Of a stretch of 64,000 bases of DNA, positions 18,425 through 26,884 are shown piece by piece. The number at the start of each line of letters is the position of its first letter. Position 1 is the stretch's first letter. Under the pieces are notes generated by a model. It did no database searches. It saw only the letters and a list, made by a program, of their open reading frames with translations, and was not told the origin of the DNA. Origin of the DNA: Idiomarina piscisalsi (GTDB lineage Bacteria > Pseudomonadota > Gammaproteobacteria > Enterobacterales > Alteromonadaceae); the NCBI RefSeq assembly GCF_003987095.1, contig NZ_PIQA01000011.1, forward strand, positions 62,001-126,000, given 5' to 3'. The position numbers and the translations under genes are program-made.

Positions 18425-18901
18425 ATGAAACAGTTAAGCGTTATTGGTTTAGACAAGAAAAAAGCCGAGCAACTTGGTGACAAACTGAACGAGTTATTGT
18501 CGAACTATCAAGTATTTTACATGAACGTTCGTGGTTTCCATTGGAACATTAAAGGCGAGCGCTTCTTCGAATTGCACGCAAAGTTTGAAGAAACCTACGA
18601 CGATTTGCTACTGAAAATTGATGAAATTGCAGAGCGTATTCTGACCTTAGGGCAACGCCCTCAGCATGCTTACTCAACGTACATTAAGAACAGCGAAATT
18701 GAGGAAGTGAAAGACGTTCACGAAGGTCGCGCTTGTGTTGCGAATATTCTGGACAGTTATCAAACCACCATTCGCTTACAGCGCGAAATTCTGGAGCTTT
18801 CAGATGAAGCCGGTGACGAAGGTACTAACGCGCTGATGAGTGACTACATCAAAGAGCAAGAGAAAACAGCGTGGATGCTGACCTCTTATTTAGGTGATTG
18901 A
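18425..18901 (+). CDS. dps: Dps-family ferritin-like DNA-binding/iron-storage protein
   Basis: A 158-residue Dps protein: a dodecameric mini-ferritin that oxidises and stores iron with peroxide and shields DNA under stress. The inter-subunit ferroxidase ligands match E. coli Dps with a constant offset of 12: His39 (FHWN), His51, Asp66 and Glu70 (KIDEIAER). The N-terminal tail is short with only a few lysines, so DNA binding is less certain. The start was placed at 18425 because a perfect AAAGGAGG lies just upstream; the longer frame would translate this site. The gene ends at a shared bidirectional terminator. Confidence 0.92.
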   Translation: MKQLSVIGLDKKKAEQLGDKLNELLSNYQVFYMNVRGFHWNIKGERFFELHAKFEETYDDLLLKIDEIAERILTLGQRPQHAYSTYIKNSEIEEVKDVHEGRACVANILDSYQTTIRLQREILELSDEAGDEGTNALMSDYIKEQEKTAWMLTSYLGD

Positions 18902-18928
18902 AGGCTCGATTAATTGAGCTCAGCCATA

Positions 18929-18958
18929 AAAAACGCCCCGTCAAAGCGGGGCGTTTTT
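18929..18958. terminator. Bidirectional rho-independent terminator between dps and the TonB receptor gene
   Basis: AAAAACGCCCCG (18929-18940) pairs with CGGGGCGTTTTT (18947-18958) around TCAAAG. Both strands have a GC-rich stem followed by five T residues, and the flanking genes converge on it. Confidence 0.95.
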
Positions 18959-18990
18959 ATTTATACTATGCAGTACTTAGACAAGACCCT

Positions 18991-21462
18991 TTAGAACGTA
19001 TAGTTCAAGCGAGCATAGTAGTAGCCACCATTAATACCAAACGGGAAGGTTTCCCAACCGTATTTGAAGCCCGCATCCGAGAATGGAGAGCCTTCGCTGC
19101 CCCACTCATCTGGGTAAGTATCAAACAGGTTGTTTGCGCCAATACGGACATTCAGATTATCAGTGAAGTCATAACCAACGGATGCGTCCGTCAACCATTT
19201 ACCACCCCATTCTTTTTTAACGCCGGTAAATGCCTGACCTTCAACAGAGCCGAAGTAGTTAAACGCTACATTCACATTCCAGGCGTTGCGAGACCAGTCA
19301 GCACTAATAGTTGCTTTCTCACTGGGTTGACCTTCTTCCAAACGAAGCACCTGCGTGTCGTTGAAAATATCATCGCCATCAATGAGAGATGACACCGAGT
19401 TCACCCGCTCAACTTCGGTGTTCATAAAACTCATGGCCGCAGTTAAGTTTAACTCGCCTTCCATTAACTCAGTTGGGTAAGATGCAATAACATCCAAACC
19501 CGTGGTTTTAGTATCAACTGAGTTTGTGAAGAACTGGACTGCGCCAAGCTGATTATCTTCCAATATATCGGCAAATTGCGCTCCCACATCTGCTTGTAGA
19601 GGCTCTGAAAGTACAATACGGTCATCAATATTAATTTGATAAGCGTCGATAGTGATATCAAAGCCATTGTTGAACCGCTTAATTAAACCTACGCTGACAC
19701 TCTCCGAAGTCTCCTCCTCCAACTCCTTAATGCCGAACTGCTGTGCAATTTCATCATTATTAGCTATGGTTGCCGTTTCGACCAAAGTTCCGCCAACAAC
19801 ATTGGTCAAGACTTGGCTATAGTACATTTGTTGCACACCCGGCGCTCTAAAGCCCGTCGAAACAGTACCTCGAAGCGAGAAGTCATTATCAATGTCGTAG
19901 CGTGCAGACAATTTTCCGGATATATTGTCTCCGGCAATATCATAGTCTTCATAGCGAAGTGCACCCGCTAGCAAAAAGTCAGGAGTAACATAATACTCCG
20001 CATCAACATAGGCACCGTAACTGTCTCTATCAGCATCAATAACTTGTCGGGGGCCAAACCCTGGAAAGCCTTGAATACCTGGCTCTGCAGAAATAGGCTC
20101 TCCTTCATCATTTACATAAGGCGTTAAAATTTGTATGTCACGGTCATCTTGTCGCCCGAAAGCCCACGAAACGGGATCGCCCTGATTAATTTGATAACCA
20201 TCTCGTCTCAATTCAACGCCTAAAGCTAAGTAGAGCAGTTCATTCGCTACATCGACAGTACCATTCACATCGAAGTTGAATGTAGTTTGCTCAAACACTA
20301 ACTCACCGTCAAAGGCTTCCGTTGGCGTCTCACCATAAATACCGCCATCCGGGTGTGGCTCGTAATACCAACTGGTATTTGCAGAGTTAGACGAATTAAA
20401 ACCAAACTCATTTTTACCGTAAACGACACTGGCATCCCATAACCAAGCGTTGGGCAAATCACCGCGAATACCTACGGCTAATGATTGGTCATCAGCTTCT
20501 GTTGCTAGTTTCGGTAAGAAGCCATCAGGGTAGATAGATTCAATTGTCCTTTGATGATCGCGCCCGCGAAAAAAGCCTGAAGAGCCACCGTCGCGATTCG
20601 AAACACCGCCAAACGCGTAAAGCTCAGTGGTATTGCCCAAGTTGTAACCAGCGTTAAACCAAGCGTACATATTCTCTGAGTCTGCGTCGCCAACGTGTAA
20701 ACGAACGACAGGTTCACCGCTTGGCGACAACCAATCCCCAATAAGTGATGCTTCAGCCGGCGATGCGCGGTTGGTCATGCCGCGGTCACGGTATTCCAAC
20801 GTACCGTTGAAGAAGCCCTTATCAAACTCTTTACCAAAGTTAATACCAACAGTATTTACTTCGCCGTCTTTTTCATACGTTTGACCTACTTCAGCAGAAA
20901 TACTGCCGCCCTCGGAGCTTTTCAGCGTAATGTTAATAACACCCGCTATAGCATCAGAGCCGTACTGAGCCGCGGCCCCATCACGAAGAATTTCAACCCG
21001 CTCAACCGCTGTAATCGGAATGGCGTTAATGTCGTAGCCCGCTGAGCCTTTACCAATGGTTTCCTGCACGTTCACCAGCGCTTGCTGGTGGCGACGTTTA
21101 CCATTCACTAAGACCAATACCTGGTCAGGATTTAAACCCCGTAAAGTTGCCGGACGTATAATGTCCGAACCATCTGAAATAGTCGTTGACGAGAAGTTAA
21201 ATGACGGAGCACTCATTTGCAAAGCTTTACCCAGCTCAGTGGCACCGGTATCAACCAACTGATCGGCTGAGATAATATCAATAGGTGACGCAGACTCTGT
21301 AGCCGTCCGACCATTCACACGTGAACCCAGCGTCACAATTCGCTCAATTGACTCGCCGGTTTCGGCATTGACTGCATCTTGAGCCATGGCAGTTGCCGGA
21401 ACCATAAACGTAGCAGCCAGAGACACTGATAAAAAACCTAGCTTGAAAGGCGCTCTAGTCAT
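18991..21462 (-). CDS. TonB-dependent outer membrane receptor
   Basis: An 823-residue outer membrane transporter. The signal peptide ends at AMA (about residue 27) and is followed by ERIVTLGSRVNGRTATES, a TonB-box and early plug region. The plug has the family marks LRGLNPDQVLVLVNGKRRH and VERVEILRDGAAAQYGSDAIAGVINI, and the barrel ends in YYARLNYTF with terminal Phe. The class is the large 'iron complex receptor' group of marine proteobacteria, which also take up many non-iron substrates; there is no transporter or regulator beside it to tell the ligand. The ATG has GGGGA upstream. The gene converges on dps. Confidence 0.9.
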   Translation of the reverse strand: MTRAPFKLGFLSVSLAATFMVPATAMAQDAVNAETGESIERIVTLGSRVNGRTATESASPIDIISADQLVDTGATELGKALQMSAPSFNFSSTTISDGSDIIRPATLRGLNPDQVLVLVNGKRRHQQALVNVQETIGKGSAGYDINAIPITAVERVEILRDGAAAQYGSDAIAGVINITLKSSEGGSISAEVGQTYEKDGEVNTVGINFGKEFDKGFFNGTLEYRDRGMTNRASPAEASLIGDWLSPSGEPVVRLHVGDADSENMYAWFNAGYNLGNTTELYAFGGVSNRDGGSSGFFRGRDHQRTIESIYPDGFLPKLATEADDQSLAVGIRGDLPNAWLWDASVVYGKNEFGFNSSNSANTSWYYEPHPDGGIYGETPTEAFDGELVFEQTTFNFDVNGTVDVANELLYLALGVELRRDGYQINQGDPVSWAFGRQDDRDIQILTPYVNDEGEPISAEPGIQGFPGFGPRQVIDADRDSYGAYVDAEYYVTPDFLLAGALRYEDYDIAGDNISGKLSARYDIDNDFSLRGTVSTGFRAPGVQQMYYSQVLTNVVGGTLVETATIANNDEIAQQFGIKELEEETSESVSVGLIKRFNNGFDITIDAYQINIDDRIVLSEPLQADVGAQFADILEDNQLGAVQFFTNSVDTKTTGLDVIASYPTELMEGELNLTAAMSFMNTEVERVNSVSSLIDGDDIFNDTQVLRLEEGQPSEKATISADWSRNAWNVNVAFNYFGSVEGQAFTGVKKEWGGKWLTDASVGYDFTDNLNVRIGANNLFDTYPDEWGSEGSPFSDAGFKYGWETFPFGINGGYYYARLNYTF

Positions 21463-21542
21463 AGTTTTTCCCCAATTTTGTTATTTTAGTTTTAAACGAC
21501 ACCTACTTATTAACAACTACACCCACAAAAAAGGTTTAGAAA

Positions 21543-21558
21543 TATGTTATATGACATA
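21543..21558. promoter_or_regulatory. Palindromic operator candidate between the receptor and DUF3185 genes
   Basis: TATGTTATATGACATA is an inverted repeat with a single mismatched pair in 16 bases. It lies in the 178-base gap between two divergent genes (receptor start 21462, DUF3185 start 21641), where regulator binding would be expected. The cognate regulator is unknown. Confidence 0.3.
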
Positions 21559-21640
21559 AAGAAAGAAAAAATGTGGGGCTTGCGCTTAGTTTATAGTGCG
21601 ATATATTGAGAAACTGTTAACACAAAAAGAGGAAACCGTT

Positions 21641-21838
21641 ATGACACGCATAGTTGGTATTGTATTAATTATCGTTGGCGCTATCTTGCTTTACTTCTCC
21701 TATGAAGCGTCACAATCCATTGCGTCGGAAGTATCGGAAATGGCAACCAATGAACCAACAGACAACACCATTTGGTATTTAATTGGTGGCGTCGCTGCAG
21801 TTGTCATTGGCCTGTACGCCACCATTCGCGGCAAGTAA
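21641..21838 (+). CDS. Small membrane protein, DUF3185-like
   Basis: A 65-residue protein with two membrane helices (about 4-22 and 43-61) and a short acidic loop between them (SEVSEMATNEPTDN). It resembles the DUF3185 family of small inner membrane proteins with unknown function. The start at 21641 was chosen because AGAGGAAA lies just upstream; the frame opens 45 bases earlier without a site. The gene is divergent from the TonB receptor gene and converges on the MFS gene with a 22-base gap. Confidence 0.75.
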   Translation: MTRIVGIVLIIVGAILLYFSYEASQSIASEVSEMATNEPTDNTIWYLIGGVAAVVIGLYATIRGK

Positions 21839-21860
21839 AATCTACAACGCTGTAAACAGG

Positions 21861-23186
21861 CTATGCTGACGTGTCTCCGGACACGTCAGGTAGTTTCAGT
21901 GCGCTTAAAGTAGCTAACACACCAACAACGACCAACACCCATAGTACCGCGTGAGCACCAAAAGCCGCATCAACCCAACCGAGTAACAAACCTGCCAGCA
22001 GTACAACACCCATGACAGTATTAGAGACAGCCGTTAACTGCGCTCTATTCTCCTGGTTCGCCATATCAACCAAATACGTTTTACGACCAACGCGCGCACC
22101 GTGGTGGGCCACTGCGGACGCAAACAGCAACAAAGCAGCAATCCACTCAAGACCGAGCCAACTCGGAGTCCAATAAAATATAACCAATGCAGCCGCCATG
22201 ACTAGCGTCGACATGACCGATGCTGCCGCCATAACATGGTGGCTGGCAGAGTCAGACCAGCGCCCCCAAAAACGTCCAGCCAGCAAGCCCGCAAGTCCAC
22301 TGGCCAGCATAAGGCTACCTAAACTGGTTAACTCTGTATCGCCCTGACGCTGAATAAGCACCACAATGTAGGGAATAGCGAAAGCTGCGGCGACAAGTAA
22401 GGCTCGAGTCAAAACGAAGTGTCCAAACTGGCCATTCTTCCAGAGCAATGACATCGACTTAACGGCTTCAGAGACGGCGTTACCGCCACCTTCAGTAGCG
22501 CCAGCCACCTCTGGAATTCCTGCATACAAAGCAGCCGCCAAAAGCCATAAAACAACACCGGCTCCCAGCAAAGCTAAAAATAGCCAACGCTGACCGTCTA
22601 CTTCCGGAGAAAAAACAATCACTAAAGCAGTTAACAAGGTCAGCAACCCAGCGGAAGAAGCTGCTACACCAGATAACCTCCCCCGCCGTGTTTTAGACAC
22701 TGTTTTACCCGTCACATCCTTATTAGCAACCGAGCAGATACCGCGAGACAAGCTAAATAACGCGAGCAGTAACACGACGCTCCAACCCAGAGCACTGTTA
22801 CTTAACGTGGCAACCGCAAACAGCATGAGCAACAGCGAGGCGGCCTGCCCGACACTACCTGCAACCCAAAACCACTTTCTAACCGGTTGTTGGCGCAATT
22901 GCTGGGCAACAAATAGTTGAGGTAATAGTGCCAATGACTCACGCAAGGGAACTAACGCACTAATAAATATGGCAGGAGCGCCTAACGAACTTAACATCCA
23001 AGGCAAGACTAAACGTGCGCTGACCAGGCTGTCACCCAGCTTGGTTAACGTCAGAGACAGCAGCATTAACACAAAAGACTTTGGCTGATGGTTACACGCC
23101 GACTCAGGTATATCTTTACACACTCGCGCGTCTTCATCTTCCGCCAGGTAGCCGTAAACCTTCTCGGTTAACTCTTTGTCAGTCAT
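21861..23186 (-). CDS. MFS transporter at the end of the thiamine uptake operon
   Basis: A 441-residue major facilitator protein with about 12 membrane helices after a 40-residue cytoplasmic N-terminus that has two cysteines. Loops contain MFS-like basic clusters (KTRRGRLSG; GRFWGRWSD). It begins 13 bases after the kinase gene stop, on the same strand as the riboswitch-controlled receptor and PnuT genes, so it is probably in the same transcript. A role with thiamine, its precursors or its breakdown products is inferred from this position only; the sequence shows no substrate. No terminator was found at once after the stop. Confidence 0.8.
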   Translation of the reverse strand: MTDKELTEKVYGYLAEDEDARVCKDIPESACNHQPKSFVLMLLSLTLTKLGDSLVSARLVLPWMLSSLGAPAIFISALVPLRESLALLPQLFVAQQLRQQPVRKWFWVAGSVGQAASLLLMLFAVATLSNSALGWSVVLLLALFSLSRGICSVANKDVTGKTVSKTRRGRLSGVAASSAGLLTLLTALVIVFSPEVDGQRWLFLALLGAGVVLWLLAAALYAGIPEVAGATEGGGNAVSEAVKSMSLLWKNGQFGHFVLTRALLVAAAFAIPYIVVLIQRQGDTELTSLGSLMLASGLAGLLAGRFWGRWSDSASHHVMAAASVMSTLVMAAALVIFYWTPSWLGLEWIAALLLFASAVAHHGARVGRKTYLVDMANQENRAQLTAVSNTVMGVVLLAGLLLGWVDAAFGAHAVLWVLVVVGVLATLSALKLPDVSGDTSA

Positions 23187-23199
23187 GCTGCTTTCCGTT

Positions 23200-23943
23200 C
23201 TATTTGGAATAGGAGAGTAAATGCTGCCACAAGTTATTCAGCCAATCCACCAAATCGAGCCATTCGGTTATATCCGAAAGCTCGACGTTATATCGGGTGA
23301 GTCGCGCGTAGTCTTTGAGTAGTCGCTCAGCCATAGCCTCGTCGAGCTTATTCATGGCAATTGTGTTGGCAATATCAAACAGTGGGTGCCCTATTCCGGC
23401 ATATTCCCAGTCAATAACTTTAATGGGGGCGGTCATGAGAATATGATTCATCGACAGGTCATTATGGCAAAGCACGGGGTATTCCAACCATTGATCAATC
23501 GTCTGCTGGTGTTGGCTTTTCTCTTCCCGAAAAGACTTAGCCAGGGAAGGTTCATAGTTGGAAAGCTGCTGCAGGTAATGCTCTACTTTGTCGTTTAATC
23601 TCCAGTGAGGAATGCTTGGCTTAAAGGAGTGAATTTTAGCGAGAACCTCAGCCAATACCGTTGCTTTGATGGCGGGCGATAAGGTTACCTGATTTAATGA
23701 CGGAGCCTCTAAGTAAGGCTGCAGTAACCAGCCTTCTGCTTCATTCCAGTCCAATACCTCAGGGGCAGCACCGCTTTCAGCAAGCGTTTTCTGCACAGCA
23801 ACCTCGAGGCCTCGGTCAACCTGAAACAAGCCATCATTTTGCCAGCGTTTTAGTACAAGATCAGAGTCATCGGACTTAAGCCGCAACGTTTGGTTTGACT
23901 GCCCACTAGTTAACCGAGTGACTTTTTTAGGTGCAGGTATCAT
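23200..23943 (-). CDS. Aminoglycoside/choline-kinase-fold phosphotransferase, probable thiamine kinase
   Basis: A 247-residue soluble kinase of the APH/choline kinase fold. Visible motifs are the N-terminal glycine loop region TSGQSNQTLRLKSDDSDLVLKRW with the ATP-binding lysine, the catalytic CHNDLSMNHIL (Brenner-type HxDxxxxN) and the metal-binding VIDWEYAGIGHPLFDIAN. The DWEYAG segment is shared with E. coli ThiK. Its start overlaps the pnuT-like stop by four bases (ATGA), so the two are translationally coupled. In a TPP-riboswitch operon, the simplest role is to phosphorylate imported thiamine and trap it in the cell. The thiamine specificity is inferred from context. Confidence 0.82.
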   Translation of the reverse strand: MIPAPKKVTRLTSGQSNQTLRLKSDDSDLVLKRWQNDGLFQVDRGLEVAVQKTLAESGAAPEVLDWNEAEGWLLQPYLEAPSLNQVTLSPAIKATVLAEVLAKIHSFKPSIPHWRLNDKVEHYLQQLSNYEPSLAKSFREEKSQHQQTIDQWLEYPVLCHNDLSMNHILMTAPIKVIDWEYAGIGHPLFDIANTIAMNKLDEAMAERLLKDYARLTRYNVELSDITEWLDLVDWLNNLWQHLLSYSK

Positions 23944-24557
23944 CCGGTACTCTTTACCGGCTCTGGCTGTTGATTACCCTGGTGCCAACGCCACATGGCA
24001 TACAACACCAGTCCCAGGTAAATCACAAACAATAATGCTGTAGCGACAAACCCCTTACTGGCGTATAAATACACATAAACGCTGTCAATAACCAGCCAGT
24101 ACCACCAGGTTTCATACGCTTTTTTAGTCACCAGCCACGTCGCCAGCAAGCTAAACACGGTAGTATAAGTATCGAGCCACGCGGCGTCGGCGTCACTAAA
24201 AACAGAAAGCGTATAGGCAATTATAGCAGCCAAAGGTATCAGCCAAGCCCACTGTAATAGATGCCACTTAAGCGAGTACTTGGCACCACCAGGGCTCTCT
24301 TCGGCAGCAGACTTTTGGAAGCGCCACTGCCACCAGCCGTAACCGGCCATGACGACATAAATAGCCTGCAATACCGACTCCATATACAGCTTACCCTGCC
24401 AGAACAATACCGCATATATTCCACAGCTTATGGCTGCTGACAGCCAGCACCATTGCTTCTGATGGGCCGCCAGCACCAAGTACCCCAGTGCGAATAACAG
24501 TGCTGCTAATTCCCACAAAGAGCTCATCATTAACTGTTCTAACAGGGTTTCTAGCAC
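23940..24557 (-). CDS. pnuT: PnuC-family transporter, probable thiamine transporter PnuT
   Basis: A 205-residue inner membrane facilitator of the PnuC family with about seven helices. The family's substrate-site segment is visible in YMESVLQAIYVVMAGYGWWQW. PnuC proteins move nicotinamide riboside, but members under TPP riboswitches (PnuT) move thiamine, and this gene sits in such an operon. Facilitated entry is made one-way by a kinase, which fits the next gene. It starts with GTG at 24557 after AAGGAA, nine bases beyond the receptor gene stop. Confidence 0.87.
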   Translation of the reverse strand: MLETLLEQLMMSSLWELAALLFALGYLVLAAHQKQWCWLSAAISCGIYAVLFWQGKLYMESVLQAIYVVMAGYGWWQWRFQKSAAEESPGGAKYSLKWHLLQWAWLIPLAAIIAYTLSVFSDADAAWLDTYTTVFSLLATWLVTKKAYETWWYWLVIDSVYVYLYASKGFVATALLFVIYLGLVLYAMWRWHQGNQQPEPVKSTG

Positions 24558-24566
24558 GGTTTTTCC

Positions 24567-26696
24567 TTAGAACGACTTGCTAACAGTTATACCGAAACGA
24601 CGTGGCTCGCCGTACTGTACATAGGTTTCGTCATTCGCGTACTGAGTTCTGGGGTCATTAGCAAAGTAGAAACCACGCACTTCATAGTCTTCATCCGTTA
24701 AGTTCCGTCCCCACAAGCTCACACGCCAATCATCAACGTAATAGTTCACCGCGAAATGCACCAGTGCCATAGAGTCTGACTTCTGATTATGGGAGTTTGA
24801 GAAATAGAATTCGTCCTTGCCATCGGCCTGAAGTACCCATTGGACATTCTCACCATACCAACCTTCGAAGCCAACGTTGAACTGATACTGAGGCGCATGA
24901 GCTTGCTCACGCCCTGTCATATCCATGCCGTCCTCAGTCACAAAGCCTTCTATTTCGGTCTCCAGCCAACTCGCAGAAGCAAATAATGTGAGCCAGTCGG
25001 TCAATTTATTGCGAATTTCGGCTTCAAGACCGTACCCCGTCCCTTCGGCAGCATTCTCAATGTAACCGACAAACGACTGGTTGCGGTTCACCCAACTTTT
25101 AAGCTGAACATCATCACGCCAATGGTAAAAAGTGCTCACTCGTGACGTTAAGTCACCGCTTGGGCTACTGCCTTTAACGCCAAATTCGGCACTCCATAGA
25201 ATTTCAGGCTCAAAAGTAGCGCGTTCCAGCAGGTAGTCTTTTAGCTCGTCGAGACCCTGGTCGTCCGCTTTACCCAGCGCTTCGCCATTAACGCCACCGG
25301 ACTTATAGCCTCGTGACACGGTCGCATACCAATAGCTGTTTGGTGCTGCCTGGTAGCGTGCACTAAAACTACCACCCACCATGGTATCTTCCGGTTGTGC
25401 GTCTATACTGCGACTGTCGGAGTAGTCGTTATCGTACTGCTCAATACGCAAACCGCTAATAGTGGTGAAATCCTCACTCCAGTGCTGCGTCAATTCGCCG
25501 TATACCGCGGCATGTTGACTGCGATAATCACTTTGGAAAATATCCGGCTGACCTAGGTCCCAATTAAAGTAATCACGCGTTAGTTCGACGTCTTTATCGT
25601 AATAATAAACACCCGCTACCCACTCACTGTCTACTCCCAGCAACACTTGCGGGGCATCCGACAACCAGCGAACCTCGGCGGTTTTGTCTTTTCTGTCACG
25701 CAAGTAAGCATCAAACGACGAATATTCCCAACCGGGCGCAATACCGACGTACGTCCAGTCTTCATCAAAGGCGTAAGCAGTATCTGCGTTTAAAATACTC
25801 GCTGACAACTCAAGTCGGCTGTTATCCCAACCTAAATAATTCAATGTGGTTTTTACCGCATCACTTTCAAGGCGGTCGTAGCCCGGCTCGTCTGACAGCG
25901 TGGTTCGGTTGTTATCAAGACTGAATACGTCATAGCCGTTATCAACATCGTTGTAGTGCAAAACTGTGTCTAACGTCCAGTTATTGGTAAATTGGGTGTT
26001 CAATAAAAAGCGAACGCCAAGTTCGTCTCTATCGTTGGTGTCGTCCCTTTCTAAATAGGCATTCTCAATGTAGCCGTCTTGCTTAAACTGACTAACAGAG
26101 AAGCGGGCATTACCTAATACACCCAGTTGACCGCCTAATGCTAAACCACCCATGCGTTCATCATAATTACCGGCTGACAACTCAAACTGACCGCTAAAGT
26201 TCTCCGTGGGCTGTACGCTATCAAGCAATACTAAGCCGGCCATTGCGTTCACACCAAAACGACCGCTTTGGGGCCCTCGAAATACCTCAACCTGGTTTAT
26301 ATCGAAAAGGGACGCAGCCGTGCCTAAGCCACTGTAATCAATGCCATCTATAATAAGACCGACTGACGGGCTAATTGGATCAACAAACTGAGAACGCTCA
26401 CCCATGCCGCGAATCTGAATAAAGCGTGCAGTCGATGTACCGCCGGAGAAATTAACATTGGCAAAGCTGTTGAGCGTATCTTCTAAATGCTGCGCATTTC
26501 GCTGCTGCATTGCATTTTGGTCAATAATGGACACACTGCTGGTCGTCTCGTTCAGAGTGCGTTGATGAAAGTCACCGGTGACTTCAATTACTTCCATTGC
26601 ATTGGTATCAACAGTATCGGCGGCACTCGCGCATAACGGTATACCCGCAAAGGCAGCGATCAGGCAGGTAGAGAGATAAGAGTGAACTTTTTTCAT
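24567..26696 (-). CDS. TonB-dependent receptor of the thiamine operon (Omr1-like)
   Basis: A 709-residue outer membrane receptor, the first gene after a TPP riboswitch. The signal peptide ends ASA near residue 25, and a TonB box, MEVIEVTG, follows. The plug contains RGMGERSQFVDPISPSVGLIIDG and VEVFRGPQSGRFGVNAMAG, and the barrel ends in ITVSKSF. The position matches the TPP-regulated outer membrane receptor (Omr1) described by comparative genomics of thiamine regulons, for which uptake of thiamine or a derivative is proposed. The ATG at 26696 follows GAGGAAAT; this site lies in the riboswitch expression region. Confidence 0.88.
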   Translation of the reverse strand: MKKVHSYLSTCLIAAFAGIPLCASAADTVDTNAMEVIEVTGDFHQRTLNETTSSVSIIDQNAMQQRNAQHLEDTLNSFANVNFSGGTSTARFIQIRGMGERSQFVDPISPSVGLIIDGIDYSGLGTAASLFDINQVEVFRGPQSGRFGVNAMAGLVLLDSVQPTENFSGQFELSAGNYDERMGGLALGGQLGVLGNARFSVSQFKQDGYIENAYLERDDTNDRDELGVRFLLNTQFTNNWTLDTVLHYNDVDNGYDVFSLDNNRTTLSDEPGYDRLESDAVKTTLNYLGWDNSRLELSASILNADTAYAFDEDWTYVGIAPGWEYSSFDAYLRDRKDKTAEVRWLSDAPQVLLGVDSEWVAGVYYYDKDVELTRDYFNWDLGQPDIFQSDYRSQHAAVYGELTQHWSEDFTTISGLRIEQYDNDYSDSRSIDAQPEDTMVGGSFSARYQAAPNSYWYATVSRGYKSGGVNGEALGKADDQGLDELKDYLLERATFEPEILWSAEFGVKGSSPSGDLTSRVSTFYHWRDDVQLKSWVNRNQSFVGYIENAAEGTGYGLEAEIRNKLTDWLTLFASASWLETEIEGFVTEDGMDMTGREQAHAPQYQFNVGFEGWYGENVQWVLQADGKDEFYFSNSHNQKSDSMALVHFAVNYYVDDWRVSLWGRNLTDEDYEVRGFYFANDPRTQYANDETYVQYGEPRRFGITVSKSF

Positions 26697-26734
26697 GGAT
26701 CATTTCCTCAAAACAAAGTCAGAAACGATCCGGT
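26697..26734 (-). promoter_or_regulatory. Candidate riboswitch expression platform over the ribosome-binding site
   Basis: On the minus strand the linker between aptamer and start codon contains ACCGGATC (26727-26734). It is complementary over 8 bp to GATCCGGT in the aptamer (26780-26787). Its GGATC half (26727-26731) is also complementary to GATCC (26697-26701), which touches the start codon, and the ribosome-binding site GAGGAAAT (26702-26709) lies inside that loop. The two pairings exclude each other. No T-tract terminator was seen, so control of translation is more likely than of termination. Confidence 0.5.
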
Positions 26735-26758
26735 AAGGCTGTATTAGACGGGTTTTCT

Positions 26759-26838
26759 ACCATCCCTACGCCAGTATTAACCGGATCAGGTTTTAAGGGT
26801 TCGCTTTTGCATCTCAGCCGTTGCCGGCACCCCTTGGT
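26759..26838 (-). ncRNA. Thiamine pyrophosphate (TPP, THI-element) riboswitch aptamer
   Basis: All conserved THI-element blocks appear in order on the minus strand: GGGGTGCC, CTGAGA, an ACCCTT-like block, ACCTGATCCGGTTAATAC, and GCGTAGGGA. The ends (ACCA at 26835-26838 and TGGT at 26759-26762 in transcript sense) can close helix P1. Such aptamers bind TPP and repress thiamine genes when TPP is plentiful. It lies 62 bases before the receptor start and would govern the receptor, PnuT-like, kinase and probably MFS genes. Confidence 0.97.
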
Positions 26839-26884
26839 AAAGCGGCGTCAGTATAACGCAGCTTATCTATTTAACAAATTGTCT

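Noticed and set aside
18898-19392. 164-codon open frame on the plus strand after dps
   Set aside because: It begins inside the bidirectional terminator and runs antisense to the well-supported TonB receptor gene; the translation has no domain character.
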